Source: Rutidosis leptorrhynchoides
Lineage: Eukaryota; Streptophyta; Magnoliopsida; Asterales; Asteraceae
DNA: 64,000 bases
Direction of reading: 5' to 3'
Assembly (NCBI RefSeq): GCF_046630445.1
Contig: NC_092333.1
Span: 3,992,001-4,056,000, forward strand
Part shown: positions 25,416 to 38,298 of the stretch, in pieces
How positions within the stretch are numbered: position 1 is the stretch's first letter
How the letters are laid out: each line of letters begins with the position of its first letter
Program-made: the position numbers and the translations under genes
The notes under the pieces: generated by a model
Told to the model about the DNA's origin: nothing
What the model saw: only the letters and a program-made list of their open reading frames with translations
The model's database searches: none

Positions 25416-28400
25416 TATATAACCTTTATTTCATCAATAAAGGTTTAAAAAGCTTTACATAGATTATCAAATAATGATAATCTAAAATATCCTGTTTACA
25501 CACGACAATTACATAATGGTTTACAATACAAATATGTTACAACAAAATAAGTTTCTTGAATGCAGATTTTACACAATATCATACAAGCATGGACTCCAAA
25601 TCTCGTCCTTATTTAAGTATGCGACAGCGGAAGCTCTTAATAATCACCTGAGAATAAACAAGCTTAAAACGTCAACAAAAATGTTGGTGAGTTATAGGTT
25701 TAACATATATATATCAAATCATAATAATAGACCACAAGATTTCATATTTCAATACACATCCCATACATAGAGATAAAAATCATTCATATGGTGAACACCT
25801 GGTAACCGACATTAACAAGATGCATATATAAGAATATCCCCATCATTCCGGGACACCCTTCGGATATGATATAAATTTCGAAGTACTAAAGCATCCGGTA
25901 CTTTGGATGGGGTTTGTTAGGCCCAATAGATCTATCTTTAGGATTCGCGTCAATTAGGGTGTCTGTTCCCTAATTCTTAGATTATCAGACTTAATAAAAA
26001 GGGGCATATTCGATTTCGATAATTCAACCATAGAATGTAGTTTCACGTACATGTGTCTATTTTGTAAATCATTTATAAAACCTGCATGTATTCTCATCCC
26101 AAAAATATTAGATTTTAAAAGTGGGACTATAACTCACTTTCATAGATTTTTACTTCGTCGGGAAGTAAGACTTGGCCACTGGTTGATTCACAAACCTATA
26201 ACAATATATACATATATATCAAAGTATGTTCAAAATATATTTACAACACTTTTAATATATTTTGATGTTTTAAGTTTATTAAGTCAGCTGTCCTCGTTAG
26301 TAACCTACAACTAGTTGTCCGCAGTTAGATGTACAGAAATAAATCGATAAATATTATCTTGAATCAATCCACGACCCAGTGTATACGTATCTCAGTATTG
26401 ATCACAACTCAAACTATATATATTTTGGAATCAACCTCAACCCTGTATAGCTAACTCCAACATTCACATATAGAGTGTCTATGGTTGTTCCGAAATATAT
26501 ATAGATGTGTCGAAATGATAGGTTGAAACATTGTATACGTGTCTATGGTATCTCAAGATTACATAATATACAATACAAGTTGATTAAGTTATGGTTGGAA
26601 TAGATTTGTTACCAATTTTCACGTAGCTAAAATGAGAAAAATTATCCAATCTTGTTTTACCCATAACTTCTTCATTTTAAATCCGTTTTGAGTGAATCAA
26701 ATTGCTATGGTTTCATATTGAACTCTATTTTATGAATCTAAACAGAAAAAGTATAGGTTTATAGTCGGAAAAATAAGTTACAAGTCGTTTTTGTAAAGGT
26801 AGTCATTTCAGTCGAAAGAACGACGTCTAGATGACCATTTTAGAAAACATACTTCCACTTTGAGTTTAACCATAATTTTTGGATACAGTTTCATGTTCAT
26901 AATAAAAATCATTTTCTTAGAATAACAACTTTTAAATCAAAGTTTATCATAGTTTTCAATTAAATAACCCAAAACAGCCCTCGGTGTTACTACGACGGCG
27001 TAAATCAGGTTTTACGATGTTTTTCGTGTTTTCAGGTTTTAAATCATTAAGTTAGCATATCATATAGATATAGAACATGTGTTTAGTTGATTTTAAAAGT
27101 CAAGTTAGAAGGATTAACTTTTGTTTGCGAACAAGTTTAGAATTAACTAAACTATGTTCTAGTGATTACAAGTTTAAACCTTCGAATAAGATAGCTTTAT
27201 ATGTATGAATCGAATGATGTTATGAACATCATTACAACCTTAAGTTCCTTGGATAAACCTACTAGAAAAGAGAAAAATGGATCTAGCTTCAACGGATCCT
27301 TGGATGGCTCGAAGTTCTTGAAGCAGAATCATGACACGAAAACAAGTTCAAGTAAGATCATCACTTGAAATAAGATTGTTATAGTTATAGAAATTGAACC
27401 AAAGTTTGAATATGATTATTACCTTGTATTAGAATGATAACCTACTGTAAGAAACAAAGATTTCTTGAGGTTGGATGATCACCTTACAGGATTGGAAGTG
27501 AGCTAGCAAACTTGAAAGTATTCTTGATTTTATGTAACTAGAACTTGTAGAATTTATGAAGAACACTTAGAACTTGAAGATAGAACTTGAAAGAGATCAA
27601 TTAGATAAATAAAATTGAAGAATGAAAGTGTTTGTAGGTGTTTTTGGTCGTTGGTGTATGGATTAGATATAAAGGATATGTAATTTTATTTTCATGTAAA
27701 TAAGTCATGAATGATTACTCATATTTTTGTAATTTTATGAGATATTTCATGCTAGTTGCCAAATGATGGTTCCCACATGTGTTAGGCGACTCACATGGGC
27801 TGCTAAGAGCTGATCATTGGAGTGTATATACCAATAGTACATACATCTAAAAGCTGTGTATTGTACGAGTACGAATACGGGTGCATACGAGTAGAATTGT
27901 TGATGAAACTGAACGAGGATGTAATTGTAAGCATTTTTGTTAAGTAGAAGTATTTTGATAAGTGTATTGAAATCTTTCAAAAGTGTATAAATACATATTA
28001 AAACACTACATGTATATACATTTTAACTGAGTCGTTAAGTCATCGTTAGTCGTTACAAGTAAGTGTTGTTTTGAAACCTTTATTTTAACGATCTTGTTAA
28101 ATGTTGTTAACCCAATGTTTATAATATCAAATGAGATTTTAAATTATTATATTATCATGATATTATCATGTATGAATATCTCTTAATATGATATATATAC
28201 ATTAAATGTCTTTACAACGATAATCGTTACATATATGTCTCGTTTAAAAATCATTAAGTTAGTAGTCTTGTTTTTACATATGTAGTTCATTGTTAATATA
28301 CTTAATGATATGTTTACTTATCATAGTATCATATTAACTATATATATCCATATACATGTCATCATATAGTTTTTACAAGTTTTAACGTTCGTGAATCACC

Positions 28401-28552
28401 GGTCAACTTGGGTGGTCAATTGTCTATATGAAACATATTTCAATTAATCAAGTCTTAACAAGTTTGATTGCTTAACATGTTGGAAACATTTAATCATGTA
28501 AATATCAATCTCAATTAATATATATAAACATGGAAAAGTTCGGGTCACTACA
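25218..28552 (-). mobile_element. Solo LTR (Tekay-like gypsy), TSD AGTTG
   Basis: A 3335-bp unit starting TGAAATGTCCCG and ending GGGTCACTACA, flanked on both sides by AGTTG (25213-25217 and 28553-28557). The ends match the LTR family at 46217-49901 and 56373-60417. Landmarks shared with them are 'gcgaggttttgacctctata', 'ggtgaacacctggtaaccgac' and 'gcccaatagatctatcttta'. Both ends are LTR ends and no second LTR, gag or pol is inside, so it is a solo LTR left by LTR-LTR recombination. Orientation is minus by comparison with 60418, where internal sequence adjoins the TGTGAC end. Confidence 0.92.
25333..25409. repeat. (TA)n microsatellite
   Basis: About 38 TA units near the U5 end of the solo LTR. 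Confidence 0.96.
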
Positions 28553-28557
28553 AGTTG

Positions 28558-29476
28558 AATCTCAAACGCAGTTTGTTACATCTCAGAAACAAACTAATGA
28601 ACAAAATGCTAAGCATTTAGAAATCAACAAGCTTCAATCCAAAATCTAGAACAAGAAGTGAGTAACCTAGCAAGGTTAATTGGTGAAAGAAAACTGGGGA
28701 GTCTACCGAGCGATACAAATGCTAACCCCCGAAATAAAACAGCTAAAGCCATTACCACAAGAAGTGGTATGACACTTAAACCACCTGAAATGCCTGTTAT
28801 TTCCGATTACTCTATTCCTACCACACAGGCACCACAACCTGTGCAAGAGAAGAAAAAAGAACCGGTAGTTGAAAAGGTTAATGAAGATAACACAGTTAAG
28901 ATAAAGCCTTATGTTAAATCATACCAACCACCACTTCCATACCCGAGTAAAATGAGAAAAGATAGACTTGAAGCTGAGTAATCTAAATTCTTGGATATGT
29001 TCAAACAAATAAATGTAAATCTTCCTTTCATTGATGTAATTTCAGGAATGCCAAGATATGCTAAATTCTTGAAAGATCTAATCACAAATAGAAGAAAAAT
29101 GGAAGAACTCTCGGCTGTCACAATGAATGCTACATGTTCTGCAGTGTTGTTGAATACGATACCTGAAAAATTATCAGATCCAGGAAGTTTCACAATTCCA
29201 TGTTTTCTAGGTAGTCTTAGTTCAATAGAAGCATTGACAGATTTATGTGCTAGTATAAATTTAATGTCATATTCATTATACACTAAACTAGACCTTGAAG
29301 AATTGAAACCAACACGAATAAGCATACAACTAGCCGATCGATCAATAAAATATCCTAGAGGGATAATGGAGAACATGCTAGTTAAAGTTGGTACTTTAGT
29401 ATTTCCAGTAGACTTCGTTATTCTGGACATGGAAAAAGATTCTCGAGTTCCTCTGACCATTCTTAAACACGGCTAA
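28558..29476 (+). pseudogene. Athila gag end and protease fossil
   Basis: It resumes gag after the solo LTR. VSNLARLIGERKLGSLPSDT and AKAITTRSGMTLKPP are standard Athila wording at the gag/protease border. The aspartic-protease region follows at about 28991-29476 (PFIDVISGMPRYAKFLKDL, FLGSLSSIEALTDL, LELKPTRISIQLADRS-like stretch, DFVILDMEKDSRVPLTI). It is a broken fossil. Confidence 0.88.
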
Positions 29477-29621
29477 AGCAATAATAGACGTGTTTGGTAA
29501 GAAACTGACCCTAAGTATAGAGGATGAGAGTGTTACCTTTTTTGTTGATAAAGCAATGCAACAACCATAATCTGCAGATGATACATGTTATTATGTTCGA
29601 ACTATAGATTCACATGCAGAA

Positions 29622-31390
29622 TTGTTACAAGAATTTCCAGAATTACAAGGAACAAGAGAATGTTCTATAGAAGAAGGAGATGAACCAATTGATGAAGCTG
29701 AAATTTTAGCTACACTTATAGCTAATGAATACGAACCAACAATAGAAGAACTTCAAGTACTGAAAGAGGAAGACATATATCGATACAAATCATCGATAGA
29801 AGAACCACCGATATTAGAGTTAAAACCACTTCCAAACCATTTGGAATACGCTTATTTATATGGTGAATCTGAATTACCTGTAATAATCTCGCCTTCTCTT
29901 ACGAAAAATGAAAAATCTCAACTCATTTCTGTGCAAAAAGCTCATAAACCAGCAATTGCATGGAAGATTCATGACATTAAAGGTATAAGTCCTTCGTATT
30001 ACACACATAAAATCCTTATGGAAGAAACTCATAAAACATATGTGCAACGCCAACGAAGATTAAATCCAAATATGAAAGATGTTGTTAAGAAAGAAATTAT
30101 TAAACTGCTCGATGCAGGTTTAATTTATCCAATCTCTGATAGTCCATGGGTAAGCTCAGTTCAATACGTACCTAAGAAGGGTGGCATCACTATCATCACG
30201 AATGATAATGATGAGCTTATTCCTACTAGGACTGTAACCGGATGGCGTGTTTGTATTGATTATAGAAAATTAAATGACACCACCGGAAAAGATCACTTTC
30301 ACTTACCTTTCATTGATCAAATGTTAGAAAGGTTAGCTGGAAACAGTTACTATTGTTTTCTTGAAGGTTTCTCCGGATACTTTCAAATTCCAATCGCATC
30401 AGAGGACCAAAAGAAAACCACCTTCACGTGCCCTTATGGTACTTTTGCTTATAAACGCATGCCATTTGGACTTTGCAACGCCCCTGCAACCTTTCAAAGG
30501 TGCATGAAGGCAATTTTTCACGACATGATAGAAGAATGCATGGAAGTATTTATGGATGACTTTTCAGTCTTCGGTGATACTTTTGAAACATGTCTAGTTA
30601 ATCTTGAACGAATGCTTATTAGATGCGAGCAATCAAATCTAGTACTTAATTGGGAGAAATGTCATTTCATGGTTAAAGAAGGCATCGTTCTTGGTCATAA
30701 AATTTCAAGTAAAGGAATTGAAGTGGATAAAGTTAAAGTAGATGTAATCGCTAAACTTTCACATCCCACCAATGTTAGAGGAGTTAGGAGTTTTCTAGGG
30801 CATGCCGGTTTTTACTGACGTTTCATAAAAGATTTTTCTAAAATTGCCACTCCAATGAACAAACTCCTTGAAAAAGATGCTCCATTCATCTTTTCGGATG
30901 AATGCATCAAATCTTTTAATATTCTTAAAGAAAAACTCACTAATGAGCCAATCATGAAAACTCCAAATTGGAAGCTATCATTTGAACTCATGTGCGATGC
31001 AAGTGATTTTGCAATGTGAGCCGTTTTAGGTCAAAGAATTGACAAACGATTCAAACCTATTTATTACGCTAGTAAGACATTACAAGGAGCACAAACGAAT
31101 TACACAACTACTGAAAAAGAACTCCTTGCTATTGTCTTTGCTTTTGACAAATTTTGTTCATATCTCGTTCTAGCAAAAACGGTGGTCTATACTGACCATT
31201 CTGCTCTTAAATATCTGTTTCAAAATAAGATGCTAAACCACGATTAATTCGTTGGATCTTACTGTTACAAGAATTCGATATTGAAATCCGAGACAAAAAG
31301 GGAGCAGAAAATCTCGCCGCTGACCATCTTTCTCGTCTTGAAAATTCTGAATTAGAAGTTCTAAATGAATCGATCATACAAGATAACTTT
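29622..31390 (+). pseudogene. Athila reverse transcriptase and RNase H fossil
   Basis: The RT region has all main blocks: YPISDSPWVSSVQYVPKKGG, WRVCIDYRKLND, HFHLPFIDQMLERLAG, FTCPYGTFAYKRMPFGLCNA and the active-site box VFMDDFSVFG. RNase H follows from about 30820 with LMCDASDF, YYASKTLQGAQ, ELLAIVFAFDKF and, at the end, [11 protein letters not shown]. The FMDD form rather than YVDD is usual in the Athila lineage. A few interruptions make it a fossil. Confidence 0.92.
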
Positions 31391-31405
31391 CCTGATGAAT
31401 ATCTC

Positions 31406-32722
31406 TTGAAAATTGATAATAATGAAATTCCATGGTTTGCAGACTTTGAGAACTACTTAGTATGTAGATTCCTTGAAAAAGGGTTGTCGTACCAAAAACG
31501 AAAGAAATTTTTTAGTGATATAAAACACTATTTTTGGGAAGATCTACATTTATTTAAAAGTTATCCCGATGGAATAATACGCCGATGTGTATTCGGGGAT
31601 GAAGCTAGTCAAATCTTAAACCATTGTCACACGGGACCAACAAGAGGGCATTATGGGCCTCAACTCACGGCAAAAAAGGTCTACGACGCTGGATTCTATT
31701 GGCCTTCAATTTTCAAGGACGCACACCTTCTTTGTAAATCCTGTGATGCATGTCAAAGGGCCAAAAAAATAAGTCAACGTGATAAAATGCCACAAAATGT
31801 CATTCAAGTATCTGAAGTTTTCGACATTTGGGGTATTGAATTTATGGGTCCGTTTCCAAAATCTTATAATAATCTCTACATTCTCGTTGCCATTGATTAT
31901 GTATCTAAATGGGCGGAAGCGCAAACTCTCCCAACTAACGATGCACGAGTTGTAGTCAACTTCTTAAAACGTCTTTTTGCAAGGTTCGAAACACCGAAAG
32001 CTTTAATAAGTGATCGGGGTACTCAGTTTTGTAATAATCAACTTGAGAAAGTTCTCAAAAGATATGGAGTAACTCATAAACTCTCAACCGCTTATCATCC
32101 ACAAACAATTGGACAAGTTGAAAATACCAACCGCGCATTAAAACATATTCTAGAGAAAATTGTAGGAGCAAATCCGAAGGAATGGTCCATGAAATTAGAT
32201 GATGCACTTTGGGCTTTTCGAACAGCCTACAAAACTCCAATTGGCACCACACCTTTTAGACTCGTTTACAGAAAAGCATGTCACCTTCCAGTAGAAATTG
32301 AGCACAAAATATTTTGGGCTTTAAAGACATGTAAACTTGATTTGCATGAAGCTGGTCGTCTACGGTTAAGTCAACTAAACGAATTAGAAGAATTAAGACA
32401 TGATGCATATAAAAATTCGTTAATCTATAAGGAAAGAACGAAGAAATGGCATGATAAAAGAATCAGAAGTTCAAAAGAATTTAAGGAAGGAGACCGGGTC
32501 CTTCTTTTCAATTCAAGATTCAAGCTATTTCCTGGAAAATTGAAATCAAAATGGTCTGGACCATTCATAGTCAAAAGAGTTTTCCCGTACGGAACAATAG
32601 AGTTGATAAATTCAAACGGGATTGAATTTATAGTTAATGGTCACAGAGTTAAACAGTATATTGATGGTTCGATAGAAGTTGACGATGAAGTTAATCACAA
32701 TTTTGACACCACAGCTAACTAA
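31406..32722 (+). pseudogene. Athila integrase region (long open stretch)
   Basis: 438 codons without interruption, though separated from RT. The zinc-binding H2C2 part is at about residues 75-115 ([32 protein letters not shown]). The catalytic core follows with [19 protein letters not shown] and, later, a motif of the HPQT-x-GQVE type. The C-terminal part ([30 protein letters not shown]) is the GPY/F-like module of Athila integrases. No chromodomain is present, which separates it from the Tekay-like family nearby. Confidence 0.92.
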
Positions 32723-32733
32723 GTGTGGGGAGA
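32721..32733 (+). other. AAGTGTGGGGAGA motif right after integrase
   Basis: Polypurine-like motif at the integrase stop. Related copies occur at 34301, 34574 and 35868 in this element, and in reverse at 38286, 39537, 39806, 45249, 45487 and 45809. Confidence 0.8.
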
Positions 32734-32891
32734 TTCAAATGTTTTAAGGATAATATAATGATGTCTAGAGTTAGATGTTCTGTTTTCGTGTAGTTCTCGA
32801 GAATAGAATCCGATTGGTCTTTCCCTAGCAGACCCTAAAGAACTAGTCTTCTCCCCTCATTCTGAATTTTTTTTTTTTTAGGTTTTACAAG

Positions 32892-33308
32892 ATGAAGAAT
32901 TCCTTTGATTTGAACCATGGTCTATTACTACATGCTATGATTACTAAACGCAATAATAACAACCTCCCGAGTGAACTGGTGTCAGAGATAAGAGGCAAAT
33001 GTGACCAAGTGAGAAAAGAACTCCGGAAAGATCATAACAAGATACATTTCGGTAAAGGAAAATCATTATCCGTAGTAAAAAGAAGAGCACGACACCTTGA
33101 AAGATGTCATAAATGCGGAAAATGGTCACACGAAGGAAAGTGTTCGAACAATCAGACATACTCCAATTCTGAGTTTGTTACTCTATGCAGAGAAGGACCG
33201 TTCACGTGCTTAGATGAAAAGTTATTGAATAATCGAGGTTACGCTTATGTAGCAATGGAAAACCAAATCGAACGACTCTCCTATGAGTCAACCAAAGCAG
33301 GTCTCTGA
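32892..33308 (+). CDS. Small Cys/His-motif ORF downstream of Athila pol
   Basis: 138 codons, open throughout, starting 'aagATGaagaattcc'. The N-terminal half is basic and helix-like (SEIRGKCDQVRKELRKDHNK, then KGKSLSVVKRRARHLE). A CHKCGKWSHEGKC motif (C-x2-C-x4-H-x3-C) follows at about residues 76-88, resembling a zinc knuckle. It occupies the place of the env-like ORF of full Athila elements but shows no signal peptide or membrane segment. The function is unknown: it could be a nucleic-acid-binding accessory protein or a displaced gag-like knuckle. Being open while neighbouring genes are damaged may be chance, given its short length. Confidence 0.6.
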   Translation: MKNSFDLNHGLLLHAMITKRNNNNLPSELVSEIRGKCDQVRKELRKDHNKIHFGKGKSLSVVKRRARHLERCHKCGKWSHEGKCSNNQTYSNSEFVTLCREGPFTCLDEKLLNNRGYAYVAMENQIERLSYESTKAGL

Positions 33309-35884
33309 GAATTCCATCTAATAGGTAAGTTTGTATAGTTTTTATTTTTTTATTGCTTTTAACCTTTTGTTTTTAAACGCCGAATCTTTGGCTGTAAAGT
33401 ATTAAATTGATATTCGGTAAAATTAGGTATAATAAACCGAAATTATTGATATCAGACAAAAATTTAATTCATCAACGCGAAATTCACCATTTACTCATAA
33501 GGTATAAATTATCTTTAATCAATCAATGTAAATTTTTCAAAAATTCGTCATGAGTAAAACTAGGTAATATAACCAAAATTATTTTACCCATAAGAGGGAC
33601 GTATATTTTTGCTAATATTTGATTGATTAAAGTGGGAAAAAAGACCAAAAAGATTTTGATTTCTTTTACTTGTTTTTAAAATTAATATATAATTATATTA
33701 TTTTAAATATAAGTTAATATAAATTTATAAAACTAATGTATATAAATATTAATATTTATATGAAATTAATATGCATTTTAAATTTAAGTTTTGTATGATT
33801 TTAAAAACAAAATTTACTTTATTTCATTAAGTTTAAAAAATGATTTCTAAAATTCGTCGTGAGTTAAAAACTAGGTCATGGAACTGAAATTGCTTTACCG
33901 GAGGGCGGGACGAAAAATTTTGTTATCATTATTTTAATATTATTGATCTAAAGTATACAAAAAAAATAAATAAATAAAACTTTTTTGATGTGGGGGTGGT
34001 ATACCAACTTCAAAAATATGTATATATGTTTGTAGTTTATCTCATGTACAAAACAAGGTAAAACAGTGCACTTTCAAAGACTGACATTAAGTTCAGCAAA
34101 AAGGTACTAATTTTGACAACAAGACAAACATCATATGTGATATAACAAATGACGGAATGAACAAATGATGTGCACCAATTATCATTCGAACAAACAACAC
34201 GTTTAACAAACTTGGTATTTTAATCATCTTTCTACGCTAATCACCCTCATAAATTTAAATTTTTACTGATTTCTTGCAAATGAGGGCATTGCAAGATCTT
34301 AAGTGTGGGAAGGGATTAAAATTCTTTCGGTTTAAACATTTGATTTATACACTTGGTTTAATTGCCAAATTTTTACAAAATTTGGAAAATTTTCAACTAA
34401 ATGAATCCAAAATCATGTTTATACATATTTATGAACAATAAAACTCGGTATTAATACCGAAATTATTGTTACCTCGGAAACGACATAAATTGAGAAACAA
34501 CCTAAAACGCTTGAGTTCATTTAAAATGGAATAAAAGATAATAAAAAGACAAAGAAATAAATAAATAAAAGCTAAGTGTGGGAAGAATTTGCCAAGTTAT
34601 TTAAAATATATATCACATATTTTTGTACAGATTATTGCAGGTACTTTTGCTTTGAACGAAACTAATCAGTTTTACCCGGTATACTGTAATACATTTGAAT
34701 GAAAAGATGGATCTACACGATGAATCAATTATATCATTAAAATGAAGCAAAGTCTTCATAAAAAGAAATGTGTTTCTTGATTTAGGTCAAGAAGTTGTCA
34801 TCCAGACCAGTTGTAGAGTCAACAAAAAACCATGAAAAGTTTTCTAGAAAATCAGCTGGAAATCCACGGACCTCAACATTAAACAGGGTCGCCATGTGGT
34901 TAGACTTATCCTATCCATAAGAGAATCTGTCTCGTTAAATGGGGAGGGCGCCGTGTAAATTAGATTGATAATACTAATGAATCAGATCCCCAGAAAGGAT
35001 AATCTCCTAAAAGATTAAAAATCAGCTTTTAAGCCTGATACTACTCAATCCTTGAGATTGACCTTAAAGATTGAGAATTACAAGCTCATGGAATTTGTTG
35101 ATATCTAAACTCGAGCTTGAACGAGAAAATATTTTGATCAAAATTAAAACTGAATTGTTTTCTGAAAACCTATTTTCAATGCATTCATTACCATTGAACG
35201 TAAAATCCTGAGAATTCATCAGAATTCATTAGGTCGCCTGAACTAAATCGGGTGTCAACCATAAGAACGGTGGTTGAATAGCATGGTCGAAGACAGGACC
35301 TTGTGCCAGATCGAAAAATTATAGGGTGATCTTTACTATTGCTCCTACAAAGGATAGTAATTGCATCCGACACGTTTTTGAACCACGATCATCTCCATGT
35401 CATTAGACATTGCCTTAACAGTTGCTTGTTCATCACTTCCCTTTACAACCGGACGGTAGTTTACCAAAAGGTAATATACGCGACAAGTAAACTGGACGTG
35501 TTGCTTTCCTAATACAAGGTTAGCAAGTGGGTGACACAAAACCACAAGTTTTGAGCTAAAATATTAAAATATGAAACTCACAAAACCCACAAAAATATTT
35601 TGCAAACACCGGTGAAGGATTATTCCAGAAAACTTGTCTAGGGTAAAAGTTAGCATGAATTTTCAAAAGATCAAATGTTTTCATAAAGATCCAATTTCCT
35701 AAAGGATTTAAATTTTCATAGTCATGTGGGACTGTAAACTACAACATTACTATCATTGTTCATACCGCTGTATCAAAATCACTGATGTATAAAGTGTGAA
35801 GAATAAAGAAGTGATTCGAGTAATGTTATATTTCAAGTTCTATATAGCTTGAGGACAAGCAATGCTCAAGTGTGAGAATATTTA
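33309..35884 (+). other. 3' internal region of the Athila element
   Basis: 2.6 kb with no sense-strand gene that I can support. It contains AAGTGTGGG motifs at 34301 and 34574, a block (about 34680-35320) that is the inverse of 44520-45150 in the pol-less element, and an antisense ORF (35188-35545). It ends in 'gcttgaggacaagcaatgctcaagtgtgagaatattta', the usual Athila polypurine context just before the LTR. Confidence 0.75.
35188..35545 (-). other. Antisense ORF in Athila 3' region, copy 1
   Basis: The frame antisense to the element at 35345-35545 reads HPLANLVLGKQHVQFTC, then RVYYLLVNYRPVVKGSDEQ and ATVKAMSNDMEM. It is homologous to antisense frames at 44245-44520 and 53855-54130. A short adjoining frame continues to 35188. 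Function unknown. Extra antisense ORFs are known in some Ty3/gypsy lineages of plants. Confidence 0.6.
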
Positions 35885-37643
35885 TGATAATGCTAAAAAC
35901 GAACACATATTTCATAGCATTATCATTCCAAAAAGACAAGCTGTTAGTTGCAATTGTTCTATTTCCAAGTAATAATCGTTTAAATAATAAAATGTGAAGA
36001 CGGAAGACAGAAACAACGATTTGCAGACGCAAATGACCAGAATGCTCAAACGTACAAGTTACACTCCAAGTGATTCTATCTATTGATGAATAACGTCTAA
36101 AGATTGACAAGAGTACAAGCCGCGAAACGCAAAGTACTAGATATCAAAGCATACGAAAGGACGTTCGAAAATCAGGAACTGAGACATAAACCGAGCATCA
36201 ACGTGCAAGTCAATGGAGCTAAAATTACAAGTCAAGTATGCACAAGAATATAATATAATATATAAATAATTCATAATAAGTATTATAATAAATAATAAAA
36301 AGTTGATAATTGAGCATAGTTAAAGGATCATAAGTGAAAATATTTCAATCAATAATTCAATTCAGTGAATTGAATTATCGTTAGCTACCTTTCTAGCTAA
36401 CTTTCCACCTTGCTACAGTAATTCACTTTGCCTATAAAATGGAATTCACAGAGACAGCAAAAATCACCAATTCACACACCTCTTTCCTTTCTTTCTTTCC
36501 TCTGTAAAAAATATATATATTTATATATATAATATTAAGTTTAAGTTAAGATTAATAATAATTGGGTTATTGTAACGAATATTTTACGGGTTTTAAAGTC
36601 GAAACTCTGTCCGTGTAATACTACGCGATAAATAATCATTGTAAGTTATGTTCAACCTTTTTAAACTAATATCTCGTAACTAATTTATTATTATGCTTAT
36701 TTGAGCCGAAGTAATCGTGATGTTAGACTAAATATTAAAGACGGGGTTATTGGATTTTGTACCATAATTAGGGTTTGGACAAAAGACCGACACTTATGGA
36801 AATTAGACTATGGACTATTAATGGACCTTATATTTATTTAACTGAATGACAGTTCGTTTATTTAATATAAAGATTTACAATTTAACGTATCTATAAATAA
36901 CCACATACGCTCGATCGGACACGATGGGCGGGATATTTATAAATACTAATAATTTTTCATATGACCGGACACGGAGATGGATTATTAGTCAATGGACTCA
37001 TTAAAACAGGGGTGGATTACATACAATGATAATTGGTGTAATTGTTAATAAAGTATTAAGACCTTGGATTACATACAGTCGATAACCTGGTGGAATTATT
37101 AACAAAGTATTAAAACATTGTTTCAGATTAAATCCCTAATTAGTTGGAATATTTGACTTCGGGTATAAGGGTTATTTGACGAGGACACTCGCACTTTATA
37201 ATTATGACTGATGGATTATTATGGACAAAAACTAGATGGACATATCAAATAATCCAGGACAAAGGACAATTAACCCAGGGTAATAAATTGAAATCAAAAC
37301 ATCAAACATCATGATTACGGAAGTTTAAATAAGCATAATTATTTTATTTCATATCTCATCATACTTTTATTTATTGTCATTTAATTATCGCAATTTAATT
37401 ATCGCAATTTAAATACTCGCAATTTTATTTATCGCAATTTTATTTATCATCATTTAAATACTATCATTTATTCTACGCACTTTAAATATCGTCATTTATT
37501 TTTAAGCTTTACTTTATTTGTATTTATTTATATTTTGCATTAAGTTTTACTTGTGACTTAAGTTAAAAAAAAAAAAACCGACAAACCGTTCATTAAACGG
37601 TAAACCCCCCCTTTTTATAATAATAATAATAATAATACTACAT
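35885..37643 (+). repeat. 3' LTR of the Athila element (right end missing)
   Basis: Starts TGATAATGC just after the polypurine tract. It contains the sequence shared with the minus-strand Athila-like LTRs ('aaaggacgttcgaaaatc', 'agtatgcacaagaat') and the part matching 21648-22815. A likely TATA stretch is 'cctataaaat' at 36433-36442. It stops at 'aatactacat', where the next element begins. Confidence 0.9.
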
Positions 37644-38285
37644 TGTATTATAGGCAATGTGGGACAAAAAGTGGGTAAAAATAATGCAATTCCCGTATTT
37701 GATTTTCAACAGCCATTTATCGCATTCTAGCTTTCGAACCTGGCCGAATTAGACAAAATTTATAAAACGGAAGTTCTAGAGCTATGTCATACGGATGTCT
37801 GGACACCTGGAATGCCTTAATCGGAGATGATATGAGTATGGTATGGCCAATAAACCGAATATGCAGCTTTTTCCAAGTTACTTGGTCGCCAAGTTGGTTC
37901 CATAAACGGCTCTGTAGCCGGCGGCTTTGGATGGGAAGCCGGCGGCTTAAGTTGATCTGGCCGGTGGCTTTATTTCTTAAGCCGACGGCTTCTGATGCTT
38001 TTCCAAGTTCTTCGATTTTTGGCTCTTTTCTAAAATATTCTCGAATTTCTTCACTTTAAAACTAAGCCGGCGGCTTCCATTGTTTCATGCCGGCAGCTTC
38101 ATAGCCTTTTCTGCAACTTTTATCTGTTTTTATCTTGTTTTAACACATTTCTCAAACAAAACATTAAAAATACTTTTTTCCCGTTTTTACCCATTTTTGT
38201 GTGTTAAAATATTCAATTTGTCTTTAAAATACCAAGATAACTTCCTAAAATGTGTCTTAAAATATGTATAATTTTGGAGTTATCA
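37644..38285 (-). repeat. 3' LTR piece with GCCGGCGGCTT repeats
   Basis: Minus-strand start TGATAACTCC at 38285 directly after AAGTGTGGGGATT. Six copies of GCCGGCGGCTT-like wording lie at 37917, 37938, 37960, 37981, 38066 and 38089. They are the most GC-rich motif in the area. The left end at TGTATTATAGG (37644) joins the Athila LTR. Confidence 0.75.
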
Positions 38286-38298
38286 AATCCCCACACTT

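Larger units (their letters stand above)
21648..37643 (+). mobile_element. Athila-type Ty3/gypsy element, split by a solo LTR
   Basis: The order is LTR, primer site, gag, protease, RT, RNase H, integrase, small ORF, long 3' region, polypurine tract, LTR, all on the plus strand. The primer site TGGCGCCGCTGCCGGGGA, the FMDDFSVFG form of the RT box and the long noncoding 3' part fit the Athila lineage. About 16 kb, including a 3.3-kb solo LTR in gag. Both LTRs are incomplete at their outer ends. By eye the shared LTR parts differ by about 6%, suggesting an insertion a few million years old under usual plant rates. It is a broken fossil with several interruptions. Confidence 0.9.

Noticed and set aside
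27747-27980. 77-codon minus ORF in the solo LTR
   Set aside because: No recognisable content. It is within LTR sequence and explained by chance.
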